In this document: positions 8,549 through 17,700 of the stretch, in pieces
Position numbering within the stretch: the first letter of the stretch is position 1
Layout of the letters: each line of letters starts with the position of its first letter
Source of the DNA: a bacterium
Lineage (GTDB): Bacteria; UBP6; UBA1177; JAKLFG01
Direction: 5' to 3'
Length of the DNA stretch: 64,000 bases
Assembly: GCA_022709425.1 (NCBI GenBank)
Contig: JAKLIW010000004.1
Location: 162,494 to 226,493, forward strand
Translations under genes and position numbers: made by a program
Notes under the pieces: model-generated
The model's input: only the letters and a program-made list of their open reading frames with translations
Database searches by the model: none
Told to the model about the DNA's origin: nothing

Positions 8549-9322
8549 ATGCACGATCACGATACGATACTGGCGCGGGCGAAAGCACTGTCCGACCTGA
8601 CCGGCGCCGGGCCGGAGCGCTACGCGGTCATCGCGGCGAACCTCATCGCCGTGTGGGAGCCGCCCACACTCACCGCGCAGAGTGTTCCCGGACTCATCGA
8701 CCACACCCTGCTTGCCTTCGACGCCACCGAAAAAGCGATAGAACAGCTCTGCGCCGACGCGGCGCGCCACCGTTTCAAAGCGGTCTGCGTGAATCCGGTC
8801 TGGGTGGCGACGGCGCGCGAGATGAAACGGCGGCTCGGGGCGCGCTACGCAATCGCGGCGGTCGTCGACTTCCCGCTGGGCGCCTCCACGATAGCGGCGC
8901 GGCGGGCCGAAGCACAGACCGCCATCGCCGACGGGGCGACCGAACTCGATCTGGTCATCGGCATCGGCCTGCTCAAGTCGGGCCGGTTCGCCGCGGTGTA
9001 CGAAGGGATACGGTGCGCGGCGGGGCTCGGCGCGTACCTCAAGGTGATACTGGAGACCTCGGCGCTGACCGAGGCCGAAAAGGTGGACGGCGCGCTGTTG
9101 GCGGTACTCGCCGGGGCCGACATGCTCAAGACCTCGACCGGCGTCAACGGCAAGGCGACCCCCGACGATGTCCGGCTCCTGCGGACCGTCGCGGGAACGG
9201 TGCTCGGCGTCAAGGCGGCGGGCGGCATCCGTGACCGGGCGACATTTGAACGGATGGTCGCGGCGGGTGCCGACCGGATCGGATCGAGCGCGTCGTGCGG
9301 CATCATGGAGGAATGGGGATGA
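8549..9322 (+). CDS. deoC: Deoxyribose-phosphate aldolase
   Basis: The enzyme cleaves 2-deoxyribose-5-phosphate to glyceraldehyde-3-phosphate and acetaldehyde in deoxynucleoside breakdown. The 257 residues show LIDHTLL, the acidic strand ELDLVIGIG, and the Lys-bearing strands MLKTSTGV (Schiff-base Lys) and VKAAGGIRD, all in DeoC order. An N-terminal extension of about 45 residues precedes the barrel, as in some longer DeoC proteins. The start is uncertain: ATG at 8549 follows GGTGGG, while a GTG at 8540 is also in frame. TATAAT at 8511-8516 is a likely -10. The stop overlaps the next gene (ATGA). Confidence 0.93.
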   Translation: MHDHDTILARAKALSDLTGAGPERYAVIAANLIAVWEPPTLTAQSVPGLIDHTLLAFDATEKAIEQLCADAARHRFKAVCVNPVWVATAREMKRRLGARYAIAAVVDFPLGASTIAARRAEAQTAIADGATELDLVIGIGLLKSGRFAAVYEGIRCAAGLGAYLKVILETSALTEAEKVDGALLAVLAGADMLKTSTGVNGKATPDDVRLLRTVAGTVLGVKAAGGIRDRATFERMVAAGADRIGSSASCGIMEEWG

Positions 9323-10152
9323 CCCGTTCCGCACTAATACTGATGCTTCTTCTTGCCTGCCGGGCCGCGGCGGCGGCGCTCCATTTCGGTGAGCAGTTCC
9401 CCGAAGAACTCAAGAACGCCCTGACGGCCGATCCGCGCGCGGCGGCCATCACCGAGGAATTCACCATCGAAACGGCCGCCGGGGGCTTCATCCTCATCAT
9501 CAGCAAAGAGGGGCTCATGCGGCGCTTGCCGATTGATAAGACATCGGCCGAAGATATCCTCAACGTCGTGGAGACGATGCAGGAGGAACTGGTCGTCATC
9601 CGCGAGGCGCGTGAGAAGAAAGCGGAACCGCCGAAGGTCGAAGAGCCGCCCCAAGAGGAACCGAAACCTGCGGAGGAAAAGCCCAAGGAGGAAGAGAAGC
9701 CGACGGTCGAATGGTTCGCCTTCGCCGATCCCGACAGCCGTTTCTATATCGGGCTGACCCTTTCACCCGAAGAGGCGGGGGCGGGCGGTCTGGAATTCTC
9801 GGGCGGCGTCGCCTTCCTGCGCTTCGGCCTGAACGCAAAAAAGGGTCTCAATGTGAAACTGCCGCATGCCCCGAGTCTCGAATGGGAGGCCTACGGGGTA
9901 CTTGCGCAGATCGATGTCCTGCGGGTGACCGAGGTGACCTTTTCGACCGGCATCGAGGTCTTCCTCTATCGGCTCAACAACCGCATCTTCGAACGCGACC
10001 AGCTCTTTATCGGCGTCGCCTATAAATTTCTGTTCATGGTGGTGGGGGCTCGCGCGGCGGTATCGCCCAGCGAGATCATCATCAAAACCGAAGGGAAAAG
10101 TTACCGGACGGCGCAGGTGCGCGGGATATTCTTTTTCAGTTTTGCGTTCTGA
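9319..10152 (+). CDS. Secreted protein with Glu/Pro/Lys linker and barrel-like C-terminus
   Basis: This is a 277-residue exported protein translated from an ATGA overlap with deoC; GGAGG is 7 nt upstream. A signal peptide (about 1-20) is followed by about 75 residues, then a low-complexity stretch of EPKPAEEKPKEEEKP type (about residues 95-130). About 145 residues of beta-like alternating sequence follow and end FFFSFAF. A terminal Phe with alternating aromatics suggests an outer-membrane or surface beta structure. No family was recognised. The 3' end overlaps the convergent polyferredoxin gene by 17 bp. Confidence 0.75.
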   Translation: MTRSALILMLLLACRAAAAALHFGEQFPEELKNALTADPRAAAITEEFTIETAAGGFILIISKEGLMRRLPIDKTSAEDILNVVETMQEELVVIREAREKKAEPPKVEEPPQEEPKPAEEKPKEEEKPTVEWFAFADPDSRFYIGLTLSPEEAGAGGLEFSGGVAFLRFGLNAKKGLNVKLPHAPSLEWEAYGVLAQIDVLRVTEVTFSTGIEVFLYRLNNRIFERDQLFIGVAYKFLFMVVGARAAVSPSEIIIKTEGKSYRTAQVRGIFFFSFAF

Positions 10153-10993
10153 CCCCTTTTTCTTCGGCCGGTGCGATCTCGGCGTCCAGCGGCATGAATT
10201 TCCACGAAAGGGCCTTTATCTTGGGCGGGCATCCCTTGATGCAGGTGCCGCACTTGATACAGTCGATATGATTTATCTCGCGCGGCAGTTCCAGCCCCAT
10301 CGGACACTGCTTGCCGCACATGCCGCAGGTGAGGCAGACCTTCCGGTCGCGCGTTATCCGCAACATCGCGATCCGGTTGAACAGGCCGAGGAAAAGCCCG
10401 AGCGGGCAGAGATAGCGGCAGAAAGGGCGCTGTTCGCGCATCGCGTAGAGGAGAATGAGGACCAGCAGGATGACCTTCCACGCGAAGGTGAGCCCGACGC
10501 CGACGCGGAACGAAACGTTCGCAATGACTATCGGGATGCCGGCCTGCAGGGTCCCGGCGGGGCATATCCACGCGCAGAAAGCGGGGAGCTCCTTCCAGTA
10601 GGGGATGACGACCACAAATGCGGCGAAGATGACCCATTTCAGTTGGCGCACCCACGGCGTCATGCGGACCTGCGCCCGGAAGGGGGAGAATTTGTGCAAA
10701 ATATCCTGCAGGAGCCCGAACGGACAGGCGAAGGCGCAGGGACCGCGGCCGAAAAGTGTCCCGAACACCGCCAGAGAGCCGATCGCGTAGGTCGGTATCA
10801 TTTTCGCGTATTCGATGATGTATTGCATCGTCCCGATGGGGCACGAGAAGGGGGCGGCGGGGCAGGAATAGCAGGTGAGCGTCCCAGTGCAGATCGCCTT
10901 GGCGGGTCCGCGGTAGATGGTGCCGGTCAGGAAGTTCTGGATGAAGGGGTTCTGGATGAAAAGGAATATGAATTGCGTGATCCAGCGCTTCAC
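10136..10993 (-). CDS. Membrane polyferredoxin (NapH/YccM-like 4Fe-4S protein)
   Basis: This is a 285-residue integral membrane protein with about four hydrophobic segments. It has the repeated CPxG loops (CPFGLLQD, CPAGTLQA, CPLGLFLG) of the NapH/NosR/RdxA group. The C-terminal part has two ferredoxin motifs, CLTCGMCGKQCP and CIKCGTCIKGCP, for two 4Fe-4S clusters. Such proteins pass electrons across or along the membrane; the partner here is unknown. Translation is coupled to the small upstream CxxC protein (4-bp overlap), so the two probably work together. Its 3' end overlaps the convergent gene by 17 bp. Confidence 0.88.
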   Translation of the reverse strand: MKRWITQFIFLFIQNPFIQNFLTGTIYRGPAKAICTGTLTCYSCPAAPFSCPIGTMQYIIEYAKMIPTYAIGSLAVFGTLFGRGPCAFACPFGLLQDILHKFSPFRAQVRMTPWVRQLKWVIFAAFVVVIPYWKELPAFCAWICPAGTLQAGIPIVIANVSFRVGVGLTFAWKVILLVLILLYAMREQRPFCRYLCPLGLFLGLFNRIAMLRITRDRKVCLTCGMCGKQCPMGLELPREINHIDCIKCGTCIKGCPPKIKALSWKFMPLDAEIAPAEEKGVRTQN

Positions 10994-11178
10994 TTATAGA
11001 GCCCCATGCAGGACTGGCAGAAGGTCGATCCATTGACGCGGACCAGCGTTATCTCACGGGTGCCGTACTGGTCGATGGATACGACGAACGCCTTGGCGAT
11101 GAGCAGTCCTGCGGCGATAAGGATGAGATAGCGCAGGGTGACCACGGCTATCCGTTTTGAGGTGGCGGTCTTGAACAA
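10990..11178 (-). CDS. Small membrane-anchored CxxC protein
   Basis: This is a 62-residue protein with one transmembrane segment (about residues 14-32) and a C-terminal CQSCMGLYK. It starts at TTG, supported by an AGAGGA site 6 nt upstream. It overlaps the polyferredoxin gene by 4 bp. The Cys pair would lie on the periplasmic side if the N-terminus is cytoplasmic. I infer a redox or cluster-binding partner of the polyferredoxin. No named family was recognised. Confidence 0.7.
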   Translation of the reverse strand: MFKTATSKRIAVVTLRYLILIAAGLLIAKAFVVSIDQYGTREITLVRVNGSTFCQSCMGLYK

Positions 11179-11256
11179 AGTGTTTCCTCTAGTCTCTTCG
11201 CGGGATGATTTTCACGGCGCGGCCGATTTTTGTCAAGTTTTAAGTCGGTTGAAAAG

Positions 11257-12987
11257 CTACGCGACGCCCGAGAACTTGGTGAGGGTGAGCGTCTCGGCGA
11301 TATTGTGGACCTGCGAGACCATGCCGTCGATATTGCCGAGTATGTCGACATAGGCCATCGACGCCTCGCCTTTGCAAAGTTTTCCCTGAAGCCGTTCGAA
11401 ATGCTCCATCTTGGCGATGCGTACCCGCTCCTTGAGCTCCTTTTTGTGTGTCGTGGCGGCGGCGAGGAAATTCTTCGCGTCGATCTCGGCGCCGCTCAAG
11501 GGGGCGATGGTCGCCTCGTAATAACCCTCGATGTCGGTCACCAGCGCCGTCAGCGTGCCCTTCGCCGCATCGGATAGGGCGAGATTCTCCTTCTTCATCT
11601 TGAGGTAGGCGCGCGATATGTTGGTCACATAGTCGGCGTACTTTTCAAGGTTGTGAGCGCAGGTGATGTAGTTGCCCACCTTCGCCGAATCGTCGCGCGA
11701 CAGCGACCGCTGTGACAGCGACAGCAGGAACTCGGTGATCGCCTTGCGGTATTCGTCGATGGTCTCCTCGTTCTTCTCTATCTTCTCGGCCGCCACGCCC
11801 GCTTCCCGTTTCTCGGCAAGGACATCGCGGATGCGGACCGAATTCTTCTTGACCCGCTCGGCCATCGCGTAGAGTTCCTTCTCCGATTCCATGATTCCCA
11901 GCGCGGGGGTTTCGATAAGCCCGTAGTGGATGTGGGCGAACTGGCGGATGCCCTTGGAGGGTTTCGCCTTCGGTTCGGGGACTATTTTTTTCACGACGAA
12001 GGCGAGGAAACCGATGAGCGGCGTGAAAAAGATGACATTGGTGACGTTGAAGAGGGTGTGGGCCATCGCGACATGCGGGCCGATGAACGGTTTCGCGCCG
12101 ACGGCCATGCCGTAGCGCGCCGCCTCTTCGGCGGTCCGGATGGTCAGATCGGCGTCCTGCGGGATGAAGGTGTTGACCAGTTTGACGAAGGGGAAGAAGA
12201 TGATGAGTATGATGATCACGCCGAAGACATTGAACAGGGTGTGGGCGAAGGCGGCCCGTTTGGCGTTATGGTTGGTCCCGATGCTCGCCAAGAGCGCCGT
12301 GATGGTGGTGCCGATGTTGTCGCCCAGTATCAGCGATACCGCGCCGGGGAAGGTGAGCAGTCCCTGCGTGGCCAGCGCGATGGCGATGCCGATGGTGGCC
12401 GAACTTGACTGGACCGCGACGGTGGTGGCCGTACCGATGAGCACACCCAGCAGAACGCTCCCGTAGCCGACGCCGTCGACCATCGTGAAGAAATGGACGA
12501 ATCCGGGGCTGTTCCGCAGGGGACCGAGCCCGTCGCTCATGGTGTTCATGCCGAGGAAGAGGAGCCCGAGGCCGAATATCGCCTCGCCGCTGTAGCGCGC
12601 CGTTTCGCTCCGCCCGATGAAGCGCAGGAGGACGCCGATGCCGATGATGACCATCGCGTACTTCACCACCGACAGCGATACCAGCCAGCCGGTGACCGTG
12701 GTGCCGATATTGGCGCCCAGAATGACGCCGATCGCCTGCGTGAGGGTCATGAGTTGTGCGTTGACGAAACCGACCGTCATGACGGTGGTGGCCGAACTCG
12801 ACTGGATGAGCGCGGTAACCGTCAGCCCCACGCCGATCGCCATGAAGCGGTTCCTCGTCAGGAAGCCGAGTATCTTGCGGAGCCGGTCGCCCGCCACCTT
12901 CTGCATTCCCTCCGACATGATCTTCATGCCCATGAGGAACAGGCCGAGCCCGCCGAAGACCTCGAACGCTATAGTTTTCCAATCCAT
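11257..12987 (-). CDS. Na/Pi cotransporter family protein with PhoU-like domain (copy 1)
   Basis: This is a 576-residue membrane transporter of the NptA/YjbB (Na/Pi cotransporter II) type. Two inverted repeats carry the signature QSSSA (residues about 61-65 and again near 200), each followed by a GANIGTT or GDNIGTT segment. From about residue 360 a helical PhoU-like domain follows. It moves phosphate with sodium, and the PhoU-like part probably controls flux. It is a tandem paralogue of the gene at 13107, of identical length and highly similar (clearly over 60% by eye). Pho-box-like repeats lie upstream. GGGAG precedes the start. Confidence 0.9.
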   Translation of the reverse strand: MDWKTIAFEVFGGLGLFLMGMKIMSEGMQKVAGDRLRKILGFLTRNRFMAIGVGLTVTALIQSSSATTVMTVGFVNAQLMTLTQAIGVILGANIGTTVTGWLVSLSVVKYAMVIIGIGVLLRFIGRSETARYSGEAIFGLGLLFLGMNTMSDGLGPLRNSPGFVHFFTMVDGVGYGSVLLGVLIGTATTVAVQSSSATIGIAIALATQGLLTFPGAVSLILGDNIGTTITALLASIGTNHNAKRAAFAHTLFNVFGVIIILIIFFPFVKLVNTFIPQDADLTIRTAEEAARYGMAVGAKPFIGPHVAMAHTLFNVTNVIFFTPLIGFLAFVVKKIVPEPKAKPSKGIRQFAHIHYGLIETPALGIMESEKELYAMAERVKKNSVRIRDVLAEKREAGVAAEKIEKNEETIDEYRKAITEFLLSLSQRSLSRDDSAKVGNYITCAHNLEKYADYVTNISRAYLKMKKENLALSDAAKGTLTALVTDIEGYYEATIAPLSGAEIDAKNFLAAATTHKKELKERVRIAKMEHFERLQGKLCKGEASMAYVDILGNIDGMVSQVHNIAETLTLTKFSGVA

Positions 12988-13035
12988 GAATATGCTCCCC
13001 GTTTCTAAAGGTCGTTATTCGACCCCGTATACACG

Positions 13036-13090
13036 GTTACCCTGTGATTAGCAACTAAATGAGGGGTGGGGATTGTTAGAAAACGGTTAA
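13036..13090 (-). promoter_or_regulatory. Pho-box-like direct repeats upstream of Na/Pi transporter copy 1
   Basis: On the + strand, G/ATTA cores occur at 13036 and 13047, and GTTA cores at 13075 and 13086, so both pairs are spaced exactly 11 bp. Read on the minus strand they are TAAC/TAAT units, like the 11-bp-spaced repeats bound by PhoB/PhoP regulators. The segment lies between the two transporter genes. Regulation by phosphate is inferred from this spacing and from the genes' function. Confidence 0.45.
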
Positions 13091-13106
13091 TTTTCTGAAC
13101 AAAGAT

Positions 13107-14837
13107 TCAGGCGATGCCCGAGAACTTGGTAAGGGTGAGTGTTTCCGCGATGTTGTGAACCTGCGAGACCATGCCGTCGATATTGACGAGGATGTCGATG
13201 TAGGCCATCGACGCCTCTCCTTTGCAGGTACCCTCCTGAAGCCGCTGGAAGTGCCCCAGCTTGGCCATCCGGACACGCTCCTTGATCTCTTTCTTGCGCG
13301 TCGTAGCGGTGGCGAGGAACGCCTGCGCGTCGACCTCGACGCCGCTGAGGGGCAGGATGGTCGCCTCGTAGAAGTTCTCTATGTCGGCCACTATATCCTG
13401 CAGGGAGGTGCGGGCCGCATCGGACAGGACGAGGCTCTGTTCCTTCATTTTGAGGTATGCCCGCGTCATGTTGGTGACATAGTCGGCGTACTTTTCGAGA
13501 TTGTGGGCGCAGGTGATGTAGTTGCCCACCTTCGCCGCGTCCTCGCGGGAGAGCGACCGCTGTGACAATGACAGCAGGAACTCGGTGATCGCCATGCGGT
13601 ATTGGTCGATGAGTTCTTCGTTCTTCTCTATCTTTTCGGCCGCTACGGTGAGTTCTCTTTTTCCGGCGAGGACATCGCGGATGCGCACCGAATTCTTCTT
13701 CACCCGTTCGGCCATCGCGTAGAGCTCTTTCTCGGACTCCATGATCCCCAGCGCGGGGGTTGCGATGAGGCCGTAGTGGATGTGGGCGAACTGATGCGGC
13801 GTTTTGGGCGGTTTCGCCTTCGGTTCGGGGACGATCTTCTTGACGACGAAGGCGAGGAAGGCGATGAGCGGGGTGAAGATGACGACATTGGTGATGTTGA
13901 ACATCGAGTGGGCGAGCGCGATGTGGACGCCGACCAGCGGCTTGGCGCCGATGCCGAAACCGTACTTCGCCGCCTCTTCGGCCGTCTTGATCACCATGTC
14001 GGGATCGCCCGGCAGGAAGAAGTCGACCATGCGGATGAAGGGATAGAAGATGATGAGGACGATGATGACGCCGAAGAAATTGAACAGTATATGCGCGGCG
14101 GCGGCCCGTTTGGCGTGGTAGTTGGTCCCGATGCTCGCCAGCAGAGCCGTGACGGTGGTGCCGATGTTGGTCCCCAGCACCAACGCGATAGCCGCCGGGA
14201 AGGAGAGGAGCCCCTGCGAGGCCAACGCGATGATGATGCCGAGTGCCGCCGAACTCGACTGGATGATGGCGGTCGCCACCGTGCCGATGAGTACTCCGAG
14301 GAAGACACTGGAATAGGTGAGGCCGTCCACCCGCGTGAAGAATGCCACGAAATCCTTGTCGTCACGCAGCGGTGCAAGCCCGTCGCTCATGAGGTTCATG
14401 CCGAGGAACAGGATGCCGAGCCCGAATATCGCCTCGCCGCTGTAGCGCACCGTTTCGTTGCGTCCGATGAACTTCAACAGGACGCCGGCGGCGATGATGA
14501 CCATCGCGTACTGGACTATCGATAGCGACACCAGCCAGCCGGTGACGGTGGTGCCGATGTTGGCGCCGAGAATGACGCCGATAGCCTGTTCGAGCGTCAG
14601 CAGGTTCGCGTTGACGAAGCCGACCGCCATAACGGTGGTGCCCGAACTCGACTGGATGATGGAGGTGATCGAAAGTCCGACGAATATCGCCATGAAGCGG
14701 TTCTGCGTCAGGAAGCCGAGTATCCGGCGGAGTCGGTCGCCCGAGACCTTCTGCATCCCGTCCGACAGGATACTCATGCCCATAAGGAATAGGCCCAGTC
14801 CGCCGCAAACCTCGAATGTTACCGTCTTCCAGTCCAT
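13107..14837 (-). CDS. Na/Pi cotransporter family protein with PhoU-like domain (copy 2)
   Basis: This 576-residue paralogue of the 11257 gene has the same order: two QSSSx-containing membrane repeats (QSSSG, QSSSA), each with a nearby ANIGTT or TNIGTT, then a PhoU-like helical domain ending in VHNIAETLTLTKFSGIA, nearly identical in both copies. The loops and pore-proximal positions differ (for example SATTV against SGTTV), so kinetics or ion preference may differ. It lies upstream of copy 1 on the minus strand, separated by 119 bp that hold their own Pho-box-like repeats, so each copy probably has its own promoter. AGGAGTGAGCG precedes the ATG. Confidence 0.9.
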   Translation of the reverse strand: MDWKTVTFEVCGGLGLFLMGMSILSDGMQKVSGDRLRRILGFLTQNRFMAIFVGLSITSIIQSSSGTTVMAVGFVNANLLTLEQAIGVILGANIGTTVTGWLVSLSIVQYAMVIIAAGVLLKFIGRNETVRYSGEAIFGLGILFLGMNLMSDGLAPLRDDKDFVAFFTRVDGLTYSSVFLGVLIGTVATAIIQSSSAALGIIIALASQGLLSFPAAIALVLGTNIGTTVTALLASIGTNYHAKRAAAAHILFNFFGVIIVLIIFYPFIRMVDFFLPGDPDMVIKTAEEAAKYGFGIGAKPLVGVHIALAHSMFNITNVVIFTPLIAFLAFVVKKIVPEPKAKPPKTPHQFAHIHYGLIATPALGIMESEKELYAMAERVKKNSVRIRDVLAGKRELTVAAEKIEKNEELIDQYRMAITEFLLSLSQRSLSREDAAKVGNYITCAHNLEKYADYVTNMTRAYLKMKEQSLVLSDAARTSLQDIVADIENFYEATILPLSGVEVDAQAFLATATTRKKEIKERVRMAKLGHFQRLQEGTCKGEASMAYIDILVNIDGMVSQVHNIAETLTLTKFSGIA

Positions 14838-14869
14838 CGCTCACTCCTTGCAAGATAGGCGGTCGCTGG

Positions 14870-14898
14870 TGTTAATATACGGTTAAGATTCGGTTAGC
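14870..14898 (-). promoter_or_regulatory. Three 11-bp-spaced Pho-box-like repeats upstream of copy 2
   Basis: GTTAA, GTTAA and GTTAG occur at 14871, 14882 and 14893 on the + strand (TTAAC, TTAAC, CTAAC on the coding strand), spaced exactly 11 bp and 34-61 bp from the ATG. This is the layout of a PhoB/PhoP binding site. A TTGCTA-17-TATTAA pair overlaps it. Confidence 0.55.
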
Positions 14899-14931
14899 AA
14901 TAAAAATGAGGGAAAAACCGCAGAAAGATCG

Positions 14932-15225
14932 CTACAGTTTGAAAAGACTGTTGAGTTTCGACTTGGCGTCAACCTCCTCGTTGTCGTCGCCCTCCTCGGC
15001 GTGCTTGTATTCGAAGGCGGCGCAGAAATTCTGTTTGTCCCGTTCGCGGACGAAGGCGGTCGAGGTCTCGCGGCACTCGTTGGGATAACCCGGTTCATGG
15101 AAGCGGCAATTCATGCAGCAGTGGAGATCGGCGTAGCAGTGGGGGCACACATCCTGACGGCCGACCTTGCCGCGGATATCGTCGAGTTCCTCAAGGGGCT
15201 TGTTGCAATTGTGACATTTGTACAT
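14932..15225 (-). CDS. Small zinc-ribbon-like Cys-rich protein
   Basis: This is a 97-residue cytoplasmic protein. CHNC (4-7) and CPHC (27-30) form a four-Cys zinc-ribbon pair, followed by a second Cys-rich part (CCMNCRFHEPGYPNEC) that could bind another metal. The C-terminus is acidic and charged. It resembles conserved short zinc-finger proteins of unknown role. GGAGAGG precedes the ATG. It lies upstream of the Na/Pi transporter genes on the same strand and downstream of the RCC1 gene, with no evident link to either. Confidence 0.75.
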   Translation of the reverse strand: MYKCHNCNKPLEELDDIRGKVGRQDVCPHCYADLHCCMNCRFHEPGYPNECRETSTAFVRERDKQNFCAAFEYKHAEEGDDNEEVDAKSKLNSLFKL

Positions 15226-15296
15226 CGGCCTCTCCGTTCACAAAAACCGGTCACATAATACCGATGCACACGTTAAAATCAAGGGGAAAGTGGGGG

Positions 15297-17540
15297 TCAC
15301 TTCAGCGTGAATGTTTTCGGGTAGACGGTCCATAGTGGCCCGCCCCCCGTTTGCGCCGCGTCATTTAAACCCCAGCAGTAGAGTTTTTCATCGGTCGTGA
15401 CGGCGCAGGTGTGACCGTTACCGGCGGCGATCAGACGCCAGCGGAGATCCCCGGTGACGGGGGTTGGTATATTGCGCGGCTCGGTGTCGCCAACCCCCAG
15501 CGCGCCGTTGCTGTTGTTTCCCCAACAGTAGAGCCGGCCGTCGCTTTTTAAACCGCAGGTATGCAGTGTGCCGGCGGCGACCGTTATCCACGGTAAGGTG
15601 GCGTCGGGATCCTGCACCGTCCGGGGAGTTTCGTCGTTCTCGACATCTCCGCGTCCCAGTTGACCGTACTCATTGTTTCCCCAGCAATAGATCAGACCGT
15701 CATATTCGACACCGCAGACATGTCCCGATCCGGCGGTGATATTCAGCCAGCGCCGGTCCTCCTCATAGGGTTTCGCGGGGTAGTCTAGAGGAGGATTCCC
15801 GTTGATGCCAAAGGTCCACCGGTACATGTCGCCGCGCCAATTCAGTCCGTACCCGGTAGCGATCGATATCGCCACGTCATCCCAAGTCCAAGTGAATGCG
15901 TTGGGAGTAACGGCGTGCCATGTTCCGGGTGTATCGAGGAACCAAAACCAGCAGGTGAGGTCCGCGCCGTTCAGGAGACATCCGGTCAGGTCGTCGTTCG
16001 TGTCGTAGAGCCTCGTGGTGCGGGTCAGATGCGGTATCGGCTTCCATTGCGGAGCTTCGTCGTCGATCGTGCCGGGTGAGCCGGAGAGATCCATGTATTG
16101 CGCCCCGCTGTCGGAGGTCGCCAATAAACGCGAGGTGCCGAGCGAGATGTCATAGAAGGGCCCTCCCGCTATGGTGACATACGGCTCATAGTGCTCATGA
16201 TCGACCACGGTGTATTCACCGTCATGCAGGGCGCCCCAGCAGTGTACGGTGTCGAGCGAGTCCAGCGCGCAGGAAAGGCCCGTTCCCAGCGATAGCCGTT
16301 GCCATTGTGCCTCTATGGCCACCGGTGTTGGCTCGGTCGTCGTCCGCAGGCTTTTTCCGTCGCCCAGTTGGCCGCGGTCATTTGCACCGAAACAGGCAAC
16401 GGTGTCGTCCGTATTTTTCATGCAGGTATGGCGGGCGCCGGTCGCCACGGAGTCGTATTTCGCTCCGTAGTAACCGACCTGAGATGCTCCTGCTCTTCCG
16501 TAATCGGGGTCGCCAAAGCAGGAGAGCCCTGCTCCGCGGATCAGGCCGCAGGTGTGCGCATCGCTGCGGTCGAGCGATCGATACTCCGGTTCCGATGCAT
16601 CCGGGTTGCATCCCTGCGTGGATTCGTCCTCGGTGTCGTCGAAGGGGGCTACGACCCCTGTGTAGCAGGCGGTATGTTGATCGAGGTCAAGGCCGCAGAC
16701 GGTACCGAGTGTTTCCCGCACCGATTTTGGCGAGAAAAGCGATCCTTCAAGCTGGAGGGGTTTTGCACTTCCCCAGCAGTAGATATCGTGTTCCCGGTTA
16801 AGAGCGCATTGCCGGTTGACAACGAGCCACCAGTCGTCCGCATATACTTTGAACGGCGTATGGAATTCTTCTTGAGTGCTGTCGGGAAGGCACTGCCCTT
16901 CGCGGTTGTTCCCCCAGCAGAACAGTGAGCCGGTGTCGGTGACGGCGCAGGTGCTGGATGCTCCGGCCGCTACCGATGACCAGCGTGATTTCGCGGCGAT
17001 ACGGAGCGGTACGGTACGGGCAACGGTCGTTCCGTCGCCGATCTGTCCGTAGGTATTGTCACCCCAGCAGTAGAGCGCTCCCGTGACGGTTATCGCGCAG
17101 GTGTGATCGCCCCCGGCGGACACTTGAGCCCACGTTTCCGTGGAGTTCAAGCGGGTCGGCGCGACGACAGTGGATAGCTCTCCCGTGCCGCATTGTCCAT
17201 AGCTGTTGGCGCCCCAGCAAAAGAGATCGCCCGATGCGGCGATCGCACAGGTATGCGCATCTCCCGCGGCGATATCCCGTTTCATGATCGGGACCGCCAT
17301 GTCGCAGGCGCTGGTGTCCCAGCCTTTGCAGTTGGGAAGACAGGGTGCGACGCCGCCGGTGGAAAAGAGTTCCGGGATATCCACACAGTTCTTGGAGTTA
17401 CCTTCGCACAATTCTCCTTTGTCGACGATCAGATCGCCGCAGACCGTCGGTTCCTCTCCCCACCAATCATCGCCGAGATCTATATTGCATCCCATCAGAA
17501 ACAGCAAGGGGAGCGACAGCATAAAATAACGGATCGGCAT
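15297..17540 (-). CDS. RCC1-repeat lipoprotein
   Basis: This is a 747-residue surface lipoprotein with lipobox LMGC (Cys 18). Residues of about 33-78 form a Cys-rich module (CGDLIVDKGELCEG ... CLPNCKGWDTSAC) that also occurs in the 48453 and 61767 proteins. From about residue 90 onward come RCC1-type blades of about 50 residues with the signature HTCAI...GxLYCWGxNxYGQxGxG. They are clear at both ends and degenerate in the middle, together forming one or two seven-bladed propellers. Each blade carries Cys residues that may pair. RCC1 lipoproteins of this kind are common in Myxococcota-like bacteria and their ligands are unknown. GGAGG precedes the start. Confidence 0.88.
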   Translation of the reverse strand: MPIRYFMLSLPLLFLMGCNIDLGDDWWGEEPTVCGDLIVDKGELCEGNSKNCVDIPELFSTGGVAPCLPNCKGWDTSACDMAVPIMKRDIAAGDAHTCAIAASGDLFCWGANSYGQCGTGELSTVVAPTRLNSTETWAQVSAGGDHTCAITVTGALYCWGDNTYGQIGDGTTVARTVPLRIAAKSRWSSVAAGASSTCAVTDTGSLFCWGNNREGQCLPDSTQEEFHTPFKVYADDWWLVVNRQCALNREHDIYCWGSAKPLQLEGSLFSPKSVRETLGTVCGLDLDQHTACYTGVVAPFDDTEDESTQGCNPDASEPEYRSLDRSDAHTCGLIRGAGLSCFGDPDYGRAGASQVGYYGAKYDSVATGARHTCMKNTDDTVACFGANDRGQLGDGKSLRTTTEPTPVAIEAQWQRLSLGTGLSCALDSLDTVHCWGALHDGEYTVVDHEHYEPYVTIAGGPFYDISLGTSRLLATSDSGAQYMDLSGSPGTIDDEAPQWKPIPHLTRTTRLYDTNDDLTGCLLNGADLTCWFWFLDTPGTWHAVTPNAFTWTWDDVAISIATGYGLNWRGDMYRWTFGINGNPPLDYPAKPYEEDRRWLNITAGSGHVCGVEYDGLIYCWGNNEYGQLGRGDVENDETPRTVQDPDATLPWITVAAGTLHTCGLKSDGRLYCWGNNSNGALGVGDTEPRNIPTPVTGDLRWRLIAAGNGHTCAVTTDEKLYCWGLNDAAQTGGGPLWTVYPKTFTLK

Positions 17541-17644
17541 GTGATAGACTCCTCCGTCTGGGTGATGAGAACCATCACCATACTATCAAAGCACGCGCCG
17601 AAATCAAGAGGATTCGTCGCCCTGAAAAGAAAATGCCGCATCTT

Positions 17645-17673
17645 TTGCATTGCCGCCCGCTTCTGACTATACT
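17645..17673 (+). promoter_or_regulatory. Predicted promoter of the glutathione peroxidase gene
   Basis: TTGCAT (17645-17650), 17 bp, TATACT (17668-17673), 27 bp before the start codon. Confidence 0.5.
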
Positions 17674-17700
17674 GTGCCGGAACGACCGGAGGAGGCCGTC

